From Bacteroidota bacterium (GTDB taxonomy: Bacteria > Bacteroidota > Bacteroidia > AKYH767-A > OLB10): a DNA stretch of 37,338 nt. The notes under the pieces were generated by a model. That model was not told where the DNA came from. It did not search any database and saw only the letters and a list, made by a program, of their open reading frames with translations. Each line of letters opens with the position of its first letter. Within the stretch, counting starts at the first letter, position 1. Shown piece by piece: positions 16,438 through 24,388 of the stretch. The stretch covers positions 1 through 37,338 of the forward strand of contig JAKPPP010000132.1 of assembly GCA_029547265.1 (NCBI GenBank), read 5' to 3'. Made by a program: the position numbers and the translations under genes.

Positions 16438-17004
16438 TTATTTCTCTCCGAAAAGTTGTCGCTTCTGTAAGTTGAATTCTTCGTCAGTTAATAGTCCTTT
16501 ATCACGAAGATTGCCCAACTTTTCGATCATCTCTAACTTTACATCGCTGCTTTCTGTTGCACCGTAATTGTTATTGCTGCTAGATGTAGTCTCTTTCTTT
16601 CTCATGAACATCCAAATTAATGCTACGAGTAAAATTACTGCTACAATGATGTTAAAGATGAATAGTATAGAACTGGTATGCGACGATTGTAAATTGTCGC
16701 CCATCGATTCTTCTAAATCTGACTTCAATTTAATATTGTCGTCAGTGAGTCGCTTTAATTCTATTTCTTGTGTCCTGATCTTATCTTCCAGCTTGCTGAT
16801 TTTATCTCCAGCCTTTTGCTTCTCATAAATGAGCGCATCAACTTGGTTCGTTAAGCTGTCAATCAATCGTGCTCTCGAATAGATCATCGCTCGCGCTGCG
16901 TCAGGTGCAGCCGATGTTTGCCCCATTACCGGAATTACCGGCGCCGACATCATCAATACGATGATGATGGTGCGAATAATTGTATTGTTCAGAAATCTGT
17001 TCAT
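16438..17004 (-). CDS. Signal-peptide / coiled-coil / TM / SHOCT-domain protein
   Basis: 188 residues. A hydrophobic leader (about 10-28, ending VMGQ) is followed by a heptad-rich coiled coil (about 40-100, many E/K/L/I positions), a transmembrane helix (about 112-133) and a basic stop (MRKKE). The C-terminal SHOCT motif KLGNLRDKGLLTDEEFNLQK is followed by RQLF. SHOCT domains are short C-terminal oligomerisation modules with no enzymatic role. The topology implies a periplasmic coiled coil and a cytoplasmic SHOCT tail. It is followed after 9 bases by the polytopic protein gene, a likely partner. A -7 box lies 48 bases upstream of its start. Confidence 0.85.
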   Translation of the reverse strand: MNRFLNNTIIRTIIIVLMMSAPVIPVMGQTSAAPDAARAMIYSRARLIDSLTNQVDALIYEKQKAGDKISKLEDKIRTQEIELKRLTDDNIKLKSDLEESMGDNLQSSHTSSILFIFNIIVAVILLVALIWMFMRKKETTSSSNNNYGATESSDVKLEMIEKLGNLRDKGLLTDEEFNLQKRQLFGEK

Positions 17005-17051
17005 TGCGGCAGATGTCGTGTTTTATTAGGTAAATAGTGGGAATAGTTTGG

Positions 17052-17059
17052 CAAAGGTA
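17052..17059 (-). promoter_or_regulatory. Promoter -7 box for the SHOCT/membrane-protein operon
   Basis: TACCTTTG on the minus strand matches TAnnTTTG exactly, 48 bases before the start codon at 17004. No TTG lies at the right distance for a -33 box. Confidence 0.45.
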
Positions 17060-17103
17060 AGTTACTACCTCATGCGAGTCCACTTTTTTCTTATAGATTT
17101 TAA

Positions 17104-18027
17104 TTATTTACTAACCGCTGACAGGGCAAAAGCTATGCGTCCACCTAAGGCCGCATTGTTTTTTATCAGCGCAATATTGGCTGCCAGGCTTTCTCCTCCG
17201 CTGAGTTCCGCTATGCGCTTCAGCAAAAATGGTGTGACTAATTTTCCCTTTATCCCTTGATTGTCTGCTTCTTTCAGTGCTTCTACGATGGTCTTTTCCA
17301 TTTTGTCGTGTGGCACTTCCATGGCTTTCGGCACCGGATTGGCTATTAATACTGATCCTTCCAGCGATAGGTCCCATTTGGCTTTTAATAGTCCTGCTAT
17401 AGACTCCGCATCATCAAGTCTTAACGGTGATGTATATCCGCTTTCTTGTGAATAAAAGCTCGGAAAGGCGTCTTGCCCATAGGTAACTACCGGAATCCCT
17501 AATGTTTCTAGATATTCTAATGTGAGTCCTATGTCGAGTATCGATTTCACTCCCGCCGATAACACCGCTACGTTGGTATGCGCCATCTCAGTAAGGTCAG
17601 CAGAAATATCCATGCTGTTTTCCGCTCCTCTGTGCACGCCACCGATTCCTCCCGTTACAAAAATGCGTATTCCCGCCATCGACGCGATTCTCATCGTAGC
17701 AGCTACGGTCGTCGCACCCGGAATTTTCTGCGATATCACATAGGGCATGTCTCGCAGACTTACCTTCCATACTCCTTGTGTCTGCCCGAGGTAATCCAGT
17801 TGTTCGTCATTAAGTCCTACACAGCATTTTCCGTCGAGAATAGCTATTGTAGCAGGTACGGCTCCGTTCTCACGAACTATATTTTCTACTTCTCTTGCAG
17901 TAGCTACATTTTGTGGCCAAGGCATTCCGTGTGAGATGATAGTCGATTCTAAAGCAACTACCGCTCGCCCTTCTTTTAATGCCGTTGCTACTTCGGGATG
18001 TATCAGCAGATAGTCGTTCTTATGCAT
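17104..18027 (-). CDS. psuG: Pseudouridine-5'-phosphate glycosidase
   Basis: 307 residues, full length for PsuG. It breaks the C-C glycosidic bond of pseudouridine 5'-phosphate to give uracil and ribose 5-phosphate. Family marks are VALESTIISHGMPWPQN near residue 24, GATTVAATMRIA, FVTGGIGGVHRGAE, SAGVKSILDIGLTLEYLET and the C-terminal GGESLAANIALIKNNA. Lys161 in SAGVKS should be the residue that forms a Schiff base with the sugar (Lys166 in E. coli). It is cytoplasmic. Its first 8 bases overlap the end of psuK, so the two are translated together. No nucleoside transporter sits alongside, so uptake of pseudouridine must rely on another locus, or the pair handles internal RNA turnover. Confidence 0.95.
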   Translation of the reverse strand: MHKNDYLLIHPEVATALKEGRAVVALESTIISHGMPWPQNVATAREVENIVRENGAVPATIAILDGKCCVGLNDEQLDYLGQTQGVWKVSLRDMPYVISQKIPGATTVAATMRIASMAGIRIFVTGGIGGVHRGAENSMDISADLTEMAHTNVAVLSAGVKSILDIGLTLEYLETLGIPVVTYGQDAFPSFYSQESGYTSPLRLDDAESIAGLLKAKWDLSLEGSVLIANPVPKAMEVPHDKMEKTIVEALKEADNQGIKGKLVTPFLLKRIAELSGGESLAANIALIKNNAALGGRIAFALSAVSK

Positions 18028-18952
18028 TGGGATAGAGACGTTGTTTTTCTTGTTCTAATAGTGCCGGTGTGAGCGAATTAATAATAGCTCCTTTTTGATG
18101 TAGTACCAAGGCAGCTAATGTGTGACCATAACTGATACAGTCTAATTGTGTTGCTCCGTTTACATGTCCGTGTACCCAACCCGCTAATGCTGCATCTCCG
18201 GCTCCCGTACTGTCAATTACATTTACTTCTGGCGCATGTAATGCAATGGGTTCATTGCCGTCGTGCATCACAGATCCGTTTTCTCCTAATCGTAACCACA
18301 CTTGTTTTACTCCTCTTTCACGTAATGCTTTTATAGTTGCTTCTTCTCCCGGCTCCGGTGATACACTTTGTATCGATGATAACTCTACTTCGTTCGGAGT
18401 AATTAAAAATAATTCCGATAAATCCATCCCCGCTAATTTCGATGCTTTCGGTATCGATACCGGCTCTATTACACAGGGAATATGTTCTTTCGCACAGAAG
18501 TTTAAGAGCCACTGAATACACTCCGGTGCCATATTCGTATCGGTGATAATAAGCTTCGCCGATTTTAATATTTCTGTTTTTTGTTCAAGGATTTTGCTGT
18601 TCAAAAGCGGCTCTAGTTCGTTCACTACCGTGCCAACAAATAATTCTCCATCCGGACCTAATATCGCCGAAAATCGTCCAGTTATTCCATTCATGCGTAC
18701 CGTATGCTGCATGTCAATTCCCGCATCAGTGCATTTTTTCATCAGCCATTCTCCTTCAGCATCATTGCCGATGATTGTGATCAATTGTGTATTGTGTCCG
18801 AGTAATGCTAAGTGATGTGCGATGTTGCGTACTACTCCTCCTGCACTTTTCTCGATGGTTGCAGGATTGCTGGTGCCGCGGATGGGCGCGTGAACACAAT
18901 AAAAGGTTTCATCAACCAACGATCCTCCGATACACAATATGGGCTTATTCAT
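18020..18952 (-). CDS. psuK: Pseudouridine kinase, PfkB family
   Basis: 310 residues of the ribokinase/PfkB fold, with an N-terminal CIGGSLVDE strand, the di-glycine region SAGGVVRNIAHHLALLG and the C-terminal signature DSTGAGDAALAG, whose Asp253 is the catalytic base. It phosphorylates pseudouridine to pseudouridine 5'-phosphate using ATP. PfkB proteins are hard to tell apart by sequence; the assignment rests on the 8-base overlap with psuG directly downstream and on N-terminal similarity to PsuK. It is the first gene of the operon. An exact -7 promoter box lies about 24 bases upstream of its start. Confidence 0.9.
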   Translation of the reverse strand: MNKPILCIGGSLVDETFYCVHAPIRGTSNPATIEKSAGGVVRNIAHHLALLGHNTQLITIIGNDAEGEWLMKKCTDAGIDMQHTVRMNGITGRFSAILGPDGELFVGTVVNELEPLLNSKILEQKTEILKSAKLIITDTNMAPECIQWLLNFCAKEHIPCVIEPVSIPKASKLAGMDLSELFLITPNEVELSSIQSVSPEPGEEATIKALRERGVKQVWLRLGENGSVMHDGNEPIALHAPEVNVIDSTGAGDAALAGWVHGHVNGATQLDCISYGHTLAALVLHQKGAIINSLTPALLEQEKQRLYPNA

Positions 18953-18975
18953 AATAATTGTCTGGAATAAGCCCG

Positions 18976-18983
18976 CAAAGGTA
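18976..18983 (-). promoter_or_regulatory. Promoter -7 box for psuKG
   Basis: TACCTTTG on the minus strand is an exact TAnnTTTG, about 24 bases before the psuK start. No good -33 box is visible. Confidence 0.45.
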
Positions 18984-19023
18984 CTGCTTAGCGACTGAAG
19001 ATAAAATTAATTCAGAAATGAAA

Positions 19024-19050
19024 ATTCCCGGCTGTAGGTCAACCGGGAAT
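19024..19050 (-). terminator. Rho-independent terminator after acs
   Basis: ATTCCCGG and CCGGGAAT form an 8-bp stem that extends inward by three more pairs (one wobble) to a 5-base loop. On the minus strand a short T run follows. It lies 20 bases after the acs stop and so separates acs from psuKG. Confidence 0.7.
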
Positions 19051-19069
19051 CTTGCTATTTATCAGTGGC

Positions 19070-20968
19070 TCAGCTTAGTGCGCCGTTTTTGATGCTTTCT
19101 ACTACCAAAGGATCCAAAAGCGTTGAGGTGTCGCCCAAGTTTCCGGTTTCTCCTTCAGCTATTTTTCGAAGGATACGTCGCATGATCTTGCCCGAGCGCG
19201 TCTTTGGTAATCCCACAACAAATTGAATCTTGTCGGGCTTCGCTATCGGACCAATTTGCTTCGATACTACTTCTAATATCTCTCTCTTACGTTGATCGGC
19301 ATGATCGGGCATATGATCGCAAATTACATAGGCATAAATTCCTTGGCCTTTAATAGGGTGTGGGAATCCTACTACCGCCGATTCGATTACGTGCGGATGT
19401 TCGTTGATAGCGTTCTCTACTTCCGCCGTTCCCATACGATGCCCGCTTACGTTAATTACGTCGTCTACACGGCCTATAATGCGGTAATATCCGTCGTAGT
19501 CTCTGCGGCAGCCATCACCGGTGAAGTATAAATTGCTATAGGTAGCGAAATAGTTCATTCTGCAGCGTTCATGGTCGCCGTAAGTGGTGCGGAGCATGCC
19601 CGGCCATGGGAATTTAACGCAGAGATTTCCTTCTACATTGTTTCCTTCTAACTCATTGCCATTGGCATCTACCAACATCAGCTGTACACCCGGAAGTGGT
19701 AATGTAGCGAACGTAGGCTTGGTAGGAGTGATATGCGCTAATGGCGATATCATAATTCCTCCTGTCTCTGTTTGCCACCAAGTGTCAACAATCCAACATT
19801 TCCCTTTTCCGACATTGTCGAAATACCATTGCCATGCTTCTTCGTTGATAGGTTCACCTACCGATCCTAAGGTCTTCAGCGACTCTAACGAATACGGATA
19901 TACGAACTCGTCGCCTTGTGCCATTAATGAGCGAATGGCCGTTGGTGCAGTATAGAATATATTTACTTTATGCTTGTCGATTACTTGCCAGAATCTTCCT
20001 GCGTCAGGATAGGTGGGAACGCCTTCAAACATTAATGTTGTGGCTCCACTTAACAACGGACCATATACGATATAGCTATGTCCCGTAATCCAACCTACAT
20101 CGGCTGTGCACCAGTAGATATCACCCGGGTCATATTGAAATACGTTGTTGAAGGTATACCATGCCCATACCATATATCCTGCTGTGGTATGCACTACTCC
20201 TTTCGGTTTTCCTGTCGATCCCGATGTGTATAGGATGAACAGCATGTCTTCTGCATCCATCACCGTTGCTTCGCATACATCGCTACAAGTAGATACTGCA
20301 TCATGCCACCATATATCTCTTTCCGCTACCATCGTTACAGGTGTCATCGTATGTTGTAATACAACAACTTTGGTAACAGTAGGTGAGGTGAGTAGGGCTT
20401 CGTCAACTATTTCTTTTAGTCCAATGGCTTTCGCTCCTCTGAAAGCTCCGTCTGCCGTAATGATAATCTTGCATTCTGCATCTGTAAGGCGATCTGTTAA
20501 TGATTGAGCTGAAAATCCTGCGAAAACAATAGAGTGAATAGCACCTATCCTCGCGCATGCTAACATAATCACTGCCGCTTCAGGAACCATTGGTAGATAG
20601 ATGCAAACACGGTCGCCTTTCTGAACGCCTTGCGCTTTCAGCATATTGGCAGCCTTGCATACTTCTCTATGTAATTCGCGATAGGTAAGTGTTCTTACTG
20701 TATGTGTAGGGTCATTCGGTTCCCATATAATGGCTGTTTGATCGCCTCTGGTTTCGAGGTGTCGATCTAAGCAGTTTTCGGTGATATTTAATTGTCCGCC
20801 TTCAAACCATTTAACATCAAATTCATTGAAGTTCCAACTGAGTGTTTTGTCCCACTTTTTCTTCCAGGTAAATTCATGCGCCATTGCAGCCCAAAATTGT
20901 TCGGGTTGCTCTACACTTTGTTGATAGGCAGCTTCGTATTCTGCCATGCTCTTTATTCTCGGGTTCAT
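19070..20968 (-). CDS. acs: Acetyl-CoA synthetase (AMP-forming)
   Basis: 632 residues, close to the usual 640-650. It turns acetate, ATP and CoA into acetyl-CoA through an acetyl-AMP intermediate. Motifs in order: the phosphate loop [11 protein letters not shown] at 247-257, the acetate/CoA region [29 protein letters not shown], the hinge-side segment [13 protein letters not shown], and the C-terminal [10 protein letters not shown] with catalytic Lys594, which is regulated by acetylation in this family. It is monocistronic, with its own terminator downstream and a -7 box at 20997-21004. The N-terminus ([17 protein letters not shown]) matches the usual start of the family. It is cytoplasmic. 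Confidence 0.97.
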   Translation of the reverse strand: MNPRIKSMAEYEAAYQQSVEQPEQFWAAMAHEFTWKKKWDKTLSWNFNEFDVKWFEGGQLNITENCLDRHLETRGDQTAIIWEPNDPTHTVRTLTYRELHREVCKAANMLKAQGVQKGDRVCIYLPMVPEAAVIMLACARIGAIHSIVFAGFSAQSLTDRLTDAECKIIITADGAFRGAKAIGLKEIVDEALLTSPTVTKVVVLQHTMTPVTMVAERDIWWHDAVSTCSDVCEATVMDAEDMLFILYTSGSTGKPKGVVHTTAGYMVWAWYTFNNVFQYDPGDIYWCTADVGWITGHSYIVYGPLLSGATTLMFEGVPTYPDAGRFWQVIDKHKVNIFYTAPTAIRSLMAQGDEFVYPYSLESLKTLGSVGEPINEEAWQWYFDNVGKGKCWIVDTWWQTETGGIMISPLAHITPTKPTFATLPLPGVQLMLVDANGNELEGNNVEGNLCVKFPWPGMLRTTYGDHERCRMNYFATYSNLYFTGDGCRRDYDGYYRIIGRVDDVINVSGHRMGTAEVENAINEHPHVIESAVVGFPHPIKGQGIYAYVICDHMPDHADQRKREILEVVSKQIGPIAKPDKIQFVVGLPKTRSGKIMRRILRKIAEGETGNLGDTSTLLDPLVVESIKNGALS

Positions 20969-20996
20969 TCGGTGGATTCTGTGAGGTTTAGGATTT

Positions 20997-21004
20997 CAAA
21001 TATA
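20997..21004 (-). promoter_or_regulatory. Promoter -7 box for acs
   Basis: TATATTTG on the minus strand is an exact TAnnTTTG match, 28 bases before the acs start. The nearest TTG is only 12 bases further upstream, too close for a standard -33 box. Confidence 0.4.
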
Positions 21005-21137
21005 ATCTTTGCCCCACAATAAAAAAAGAATAGGGGACGAATACGTCGAAATTTCTGCTGACCAAACTTTTTTCGGCTTTGTAAGAAAAATACGATTAAT
21101 GAGTTTTTTCTTTTTCCGGCACGAGTAAATTGCCTTC

Positions 21138-21515
21138 ATGTTCAAGCAAACAGCCATCATCATCGGATTTGTTTCCTGTTCTACAGGGACCTTCGCTCAG
21201 ATGAATGAGAGCTGGAAAGAAATGGTCATTAAAGTGGCTACGCTCGACGAATGGGGAGTATATAAAATCAATCGTCAGCTGCAATGTCTCGAGGGACTAC
21301 ACTTTAGTGGATATTATAAACCCGCAAGTTGCTTATTACTAAAGTATGATCCACGAAAAATTCTCGATCCCGCCATAGTGCCGATCGTAGTGTACAGACT
21401 AAATCAAAAGTTGAAAAATAAAATATTGGAGGACATCACTATCTATGAAGTAATCGACGGAAAAATTGATCCGGCGCCGCCAAGTAAGTCGCCGAAGAGA
21501 ACAGTTAAGAAGTAA
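21138..21515 (+). CDS. Small exported protein, possible HMA-like fold
   Basis: 125 residues. A signal peptide ends near GTFAQ (about residue 21). The mature part reads as strand-helix-strand-strand-helix: MVIKVATL, WGVYKINRQLQCLEGL, HFSGYYKPASCLLLKYDP, then DPAIVPIVVYRLNQ. This spacing resembles the ferredoxin-like heavy-metal-associated (HMA) domain, including the strand ending in YDP, but the CxxC metal site is absent. The C-terminus is a Pro/Ser/Lys-rich tail. It stands alone, divergent from acs. The fold similarity is my inference from pattern only; I recognise no named family. Good coding character and a clean signal peptide make it a real gene. The antisense frame at 21096-21284 is a shadow. 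Confidence 0.7.
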   Translation: MFKQTAIIIGFVSCSTGTFAQMNESWKEMVIKVATLDEWGVYKINRQLQCLEGLHFSGYYKPASCLLLKYDPRKILDPAIVPIVVYRLNQKLKNKILEDITIYEVIDGKIDPAPPSKSPKRTVKK

Positions 21516-21673
21516 AGGAGGACGATTAAATGAAATAAATAATAATACAGCTAGACAGCTGTTGGTTGGTATTCCTCAAGAGAGGAAAGCTGATGATTCC
21601 CGTTTAAAGTTAAGGCTCGATGAAGTAATTTCTTTTCTCCGGTTATGAGACGAAGAAAAGAAAGTTCCTGAAA
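21516..21673 (+). other. Spacer with a strong Shine-Dalgarno and a two-codon frame
   Basis: AAAGGAGG at 21513-21520 stands shortly before ATG AAA TAA (21531-21539), an unusually strong ribosome-binding site for this phylum with only a start-Lys-stop frame after it. A different frame through 21516-21648 (...NNNTARQLLVGIPQERKAD...) looks mildly protein-like but has no credible start. It may be a remnant of a lost gene end. Confidence 0.3.
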
Positions 21674-22402
21674 CTATGATTGAAGATACTTGAGCATTTC
21701 AGCTCGTACCATTTCCTTTAAACGGGGCACATCTTCTTCTGTCATGCCAATAGTAGATATTGGCTTGCTCCAACTACCATGTAGAGTTCCCGGCGACATG
21801 CTTAGCAATTGCTTTGGCGAGTGTAAATGATGCGCGTTCTTTAACGTAAGGACTGCCATCGGTACTTGCGCGGCAATAGCTAAACGGAATGCTCCGTCTT
21901 TGAATTCGAGTAATGGTGCACCTGAAGTGTTTCTGGTTCCTTCGGGAGCAAGAAATACCGATAGCCCGCTATCGATGGTGGCTTTCATTTTCTCGATGCT
22001 CTTATGACGATCGGCGCGGTCGCTACGATTTACTGTGATATATAAGTTATTTATAACATATCCGAGTAAAGGAACTTTCGCTAATTCAGCTTTCGCTAAG
22101 AAGCGAAACGTGTTGCTGCATGATGCTGCGTAAGCAGGTATATCAAGCATCGACAGGTGATTCGCAACAAATACATATTGCGTCTTAGGGTCGATATATG
22201 ATTTGTTTTCAATTTTGCATCTTACAAAGAAGAGCGCAAAGATTAAGTGTGCCCAAAACTTCGATAGCTTGTGTGCTACATGAGGCGCTTTTTCTTTTGA
22301 CCAAAGGTTGAAGATGATGAAGTAGCAGGGGATCACAATTAAAAAAGTTGCCAAAAAGGCAATGATGCAGTATACTGCAAAGATGGCACGGAAGATTTTC
22401 AT
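21674..22402 (-). CDS. plsC: 1-acyl-sn-glycerol-3-phosphate acyltransferase family protein
   Basis: 242 residues of the PlsC/LPLAT family, which transfers an acyl chain to lysophospholipid or a related lyso-acceptor. An N-terminal transmembrane segment (about 7-33) anchors it. The catalytic HX4D motif is His82...Asp87 (NHLSMLD), and the phosphate-binding EGTR motif is 154-157 (APEGTRN), followed by FKDGAFRLAI. The length is typical. It begins 19 bases after the SDR gene and should be in the same transcript. Its acceptor could be lysophosphatidate in general phospholipid synthesis or a specialised lipid; sequence alone does not decide. Confidence 0.92.
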   Translation of the reverse strand: MKIFRAIFAVYCIIAFLATFLIVIPCYFIIFNLWSKEKAPHVAHKLSKFWAHLIFALFFVRCKIENKSYIDPKTQYVFVANHLSMLDIPAYAASCSNTFRFLAKAELAKVPLLGYVINNLYITVNRSDRADRHKSIEKMKATIDSGLSVFLAPEGTRNTSGAPLLEFKDGAFRLAIAAQVPMAVLTLKNAHHLHSPKQLLSMSPGTLHGSWSKPISTIGMTEEDVPRLKEMVRAEMLKYLQS

Positions 22403-22421
22403 AAGGTGTCAGGCACTGTTT

Positions 22422-23135
22422 TTAAGGGGTACTGAGGGCAACGGGAATGATTTTTCCGTTGAAATAGTTATTTCCGTCCATGGCGAACCGGGATACATAA
22501 CTACCCATTTCTTGTGCCGTTAGCGGAGCCTTGTAACCGGGGAAAGCATGACTGAGCATGTCGGTTTGTACGGCGCCCAAAGCTAAGCAATTAACTTTAA
22601 TGTTCGTTTTTGAAAATTCTTCCGCTAAACATTCAGTCAGAATCGATAACGCTCCTTTACTCGATGAGTAGGCCGTGAGTCCTGCAAATTTTACACTTCC
22701 TTGCACGCCACCTACGGAGCTGATATGTACAATATGCGCCTTCGGCGATTTTTTTAAGAGCGGAAGTAATGCCTGTGTCAATAAATAAGGGGCAAATACA
22801 TTTACTGTATAACATCCTTTTAGTTCTTCAGCAGTAATATCTTCGAAAGGCTTGTTTACAATTTTACCTGCGTTGTGTATTAATATGTCGAGGTGGTCAA
22901 TTGACTTAATCGCTTCCTGTTCCAATATCGATTGATAATTGCCGGCCTCTAAATCGAATACTAAGGGGATGATTTTATCGCCGCTTTGTTGGCGAAGCGA
23001 TAACAAGGCTTTTTCATTTCGTGCTAATGCAATAACCGTATTTCCGGGCTCGTTAGCCATTAATAACGCCGTTTCATATCCGATGCCGTTGCTGGCTCCC
23101 GTGATAAGGATCGTTTTGCCTCCTGATTTATTCAT
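22422..23135 (-). CDS. Short-chain dehydrogenase/reductase
   Basis: 237 residues, classical SDR. The nucleotide-binding motif TGASNGIG is at 12-19, NAG follows the fourth strand, and the catalytic motif is Tyr156-SSS-Lys160 with a preceding serine pair (ISSVGG). These enzymes oxidise or reduce a hydroxyl/keto group with NAD(P)(H). The substrate is not predictable. Being upstream of plsC in one operon suggests a lipid-related substrate, but this is only inference. It is cytoplasmic. The last residues (ALSTP) end just after the C-terminal strand. Confidence 0.9.
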   Translation of the reverse strand: MNKSGGKTILITGASNGIGYETALLMANEPGNTVIALARNEKALLSLRQQSGDKIIPLVFDLEAGNYQSILEQEAIKSIDHLDILIHNAGKIVNKPFEDITAEELKGCYTVNVFAPYLLTQALLPLLKKSPKAHIVHISSVGGVQGSVKFAGLTAYSSSKGALSILTECLAEEFSKTNIKVNCLALGAVQTDMLSHAFPGYKAPLTAQEMGSYVSRFAMDGNNYFNGKIIPVALSTP

Positions 23136-23166
23136 GTTGCAAAGAAAACAATCAAATGGATTCCAT

Positions 23167-23174
23167 TATCTTTG
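23167..23174 (+). promoter_or_regulatory. Promoter -7 box for the tandem outer-membrane-type genes
   Basis: TATCTTTG is an exact TAnnTTTG, 14 bases before the ATG at 23189. A TTG at 23137-23139 is 27 bases upstream, longer than the usual spacing. The leader would be very short. Confidence 0.45.
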
Positions 23175-23188
23175 ATCTGCAAAATATT

Positions 23189-23746
23189 ATGATGAAAAAA
23201 TTGCTGTTGTTGGGCATTGCTCTCTTCTCGGGACTATCTATGTCATTGGCTCAGGATACATTAGGTGTTTCACGTCCTCCAAAACAAGGGCCTTCGTTTG
23301 CCGACCGATTATTCTATGGCGGCGACTTAAGTCTGAATTTTGGTGATGTTACTTATATCTACCTAGCTCCTACAATAGGGTATAAGGTAACCCCAAAGTT
23401 TGGTGTGGGCCTCGGACCTTCTTACAGCTATTTGAACGATAAACGTTATGCCGGTTATCATTATGAGACAAGCACTTACGGGGGACGAGCTTTCGCTCAA
23501 TATCGTATTATTGAACAAGCTTTGCTATATACCGAATATGAATTGGTAAATGCGGAAGTCTATAATCTTCTTCAAACGAAACTAGTTAGAGCAAATATTG
23601 GCAGCTTATTTGTAGGTGGAGGATATATCGCCCCAATAGGCGAGAATTCTAATTTTACTATAATGGGCTTGTGGAATGTAGCTCCAAGCCAATACAGCTA
23701 TTACGAAAATCCTATCATCAGAGCAGGATTTAATATTGGCTTTTGA
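23189..23746 (+). CDS. Outer-membrane beta-barrel-type protein, copy 1
   Basis: 185 residues from the ATG at 23189 (a second ATG follows at once at 23192). The frame is open back to 23156, but the promoter box lies inside that part, so the later start is preferred. A signal peptide ends near SMSLAQ. The mature part has alternating hydrophobic/polar strands rich in Tyr and Gly (YGGDLSLNFGDVTYIYLAPT, LYTEYELVNAEVYN), ending IIRAGFNIGF with the C-terminal Phe typical of outer-membrane barrels. It is clearly paralogous to the next gene. About eight strands are likely. The function is unknown. Confidence 0.8.
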   Translation: MMKKLLLLGIALFSGLSMSLAQDTLGVSRPPKQGPSFADRLFYGGDLSLNFGDVTYIYLAPTIGYKVTPKFGVGLGPSYSYLNDKRYAGYHYETSTYGGRAFAQYRIIEQALLYTEYELVNAEVYNLLQTKLVRANIGSLFVGGGYIAPIGENSNFTIMGLWNVAPSQYSYYENPIIRAGFNIGF

Positions 23747-23813
23747 GGTGCCGATTTTTGCACTTGAGTAAAATCGAATCGCCTTTCAGAGTACGGATAT
23801 TTAAATTTGATGT

Positions 23814-24374
23814 ATGAAAAAATTACTAGTCCTATTTACGTTTTTAACGATTGCTTTTAATTCTGCTAAGGCGCAAGATTCTTTGGCTTATGTCGATGGA
23901 TTCGATAATCCGAAATTAGGCGCTTTGCTTACTCACTTTTTTGTTGGAGGCGATATTAGTGGAAGTGGTGGCGATGTCGATTATTTTTATTTCGCTCCTA
24001 CCTTGGGATATAAAATAGCAAATGATATGGGCGTAGGCATTGGACCTGTTTATACTTATCTGCATGATGCTCGCTTGCCTAAAAAAGAATATACTACGAA
24101 TGGCTATGGAGGAAGGATTTTCGCGCAACAGCGCTTATTTAGCTATACTCTTTTGTATGCCGAGTATGAAGTGATTAATGTTGATGTGTGGAATGTTTTT
24201 CAAACCAATCTCAGCCGACATACTATCGGTAACGGAATGGCAGGAGTCGGATATACACAACCACTATTCAATCGCTTTAATTTTACGGTGATGGGTCTTT
24301 ATGTTTTCGCTCCGAGTAAATATTCTTATTACAATGATATTATTATCCGCGCAGGAATAAATCTCGGGTTCTAA
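23814..24374 (+). CDS. Outer-membrane beta-barrel-type protein, copy 2
   Basis: 186 residues with a signal peptide (ending NSAKAQ) and the same layout as copy 1. Matching segments include FVGGDISGSGGDVDYFYFAP with YGGDLSLNFGDVTYIYLAP, VGIGPVYTYL with VGLGPSYSYL, LLYAEYEVINVDVWN with LLYTEYELVNAEVYN, and APSKYSYYNDIIIRAGINLGF at the end. The two genes are separated by 67 bases and point the same way, so they arose by tandem duplication. Differences are concentrated just after the signal peptide and in the predicted loops. It converges on mtgA 14 bases downstream. The function is unknown. Confidence 0.82.
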   Translation: MKKLLVLFTFLTIAFNSAKAQDSLAYVDGFDNPKLGALLTHFFVGGDISGSGGDVDYFYFAPTLGYKIANDMGVGIGPVYTYLHDARLPKKEYTTNGYGGRIFAQQRLFSYTLLYAEYEVINVDVWNVFQTNLSRHTIGNGMAGVGYTQPLFNRFNFTVMGLYVFAPSKYSYYNDIIIRAGINLGF

Positions 24375-24388
24375 AAGCGGTATTGAAT

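Noticed and set aside
21466..21648. 60-residue plus-strand frame overlapping the end of the small exported protein gene
   Set aside because: The first part is a frame shadow of the real gene, and no start or motif supports the rest. It is kept only as a note in the spacer entry.
22410..22419. TCAGGCACTG between SDR and plsC, the reverse complement of 37203-37212 at the IS end
   Set aside because: A 10-base match between strands in 37 kb has a several-percent chance of arising randomly, and the flanks do not match. This is not enough to call an IS scar or REP pair.
23802..23809. TAAATTTG just before the second outer-membrane-type gene
   Set aside because: It ends only 4 bases before the ATG, so a start site 5-9 bases downstream would fall inside the coding sequence. 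Co-transcription with copy 1 is simpler.
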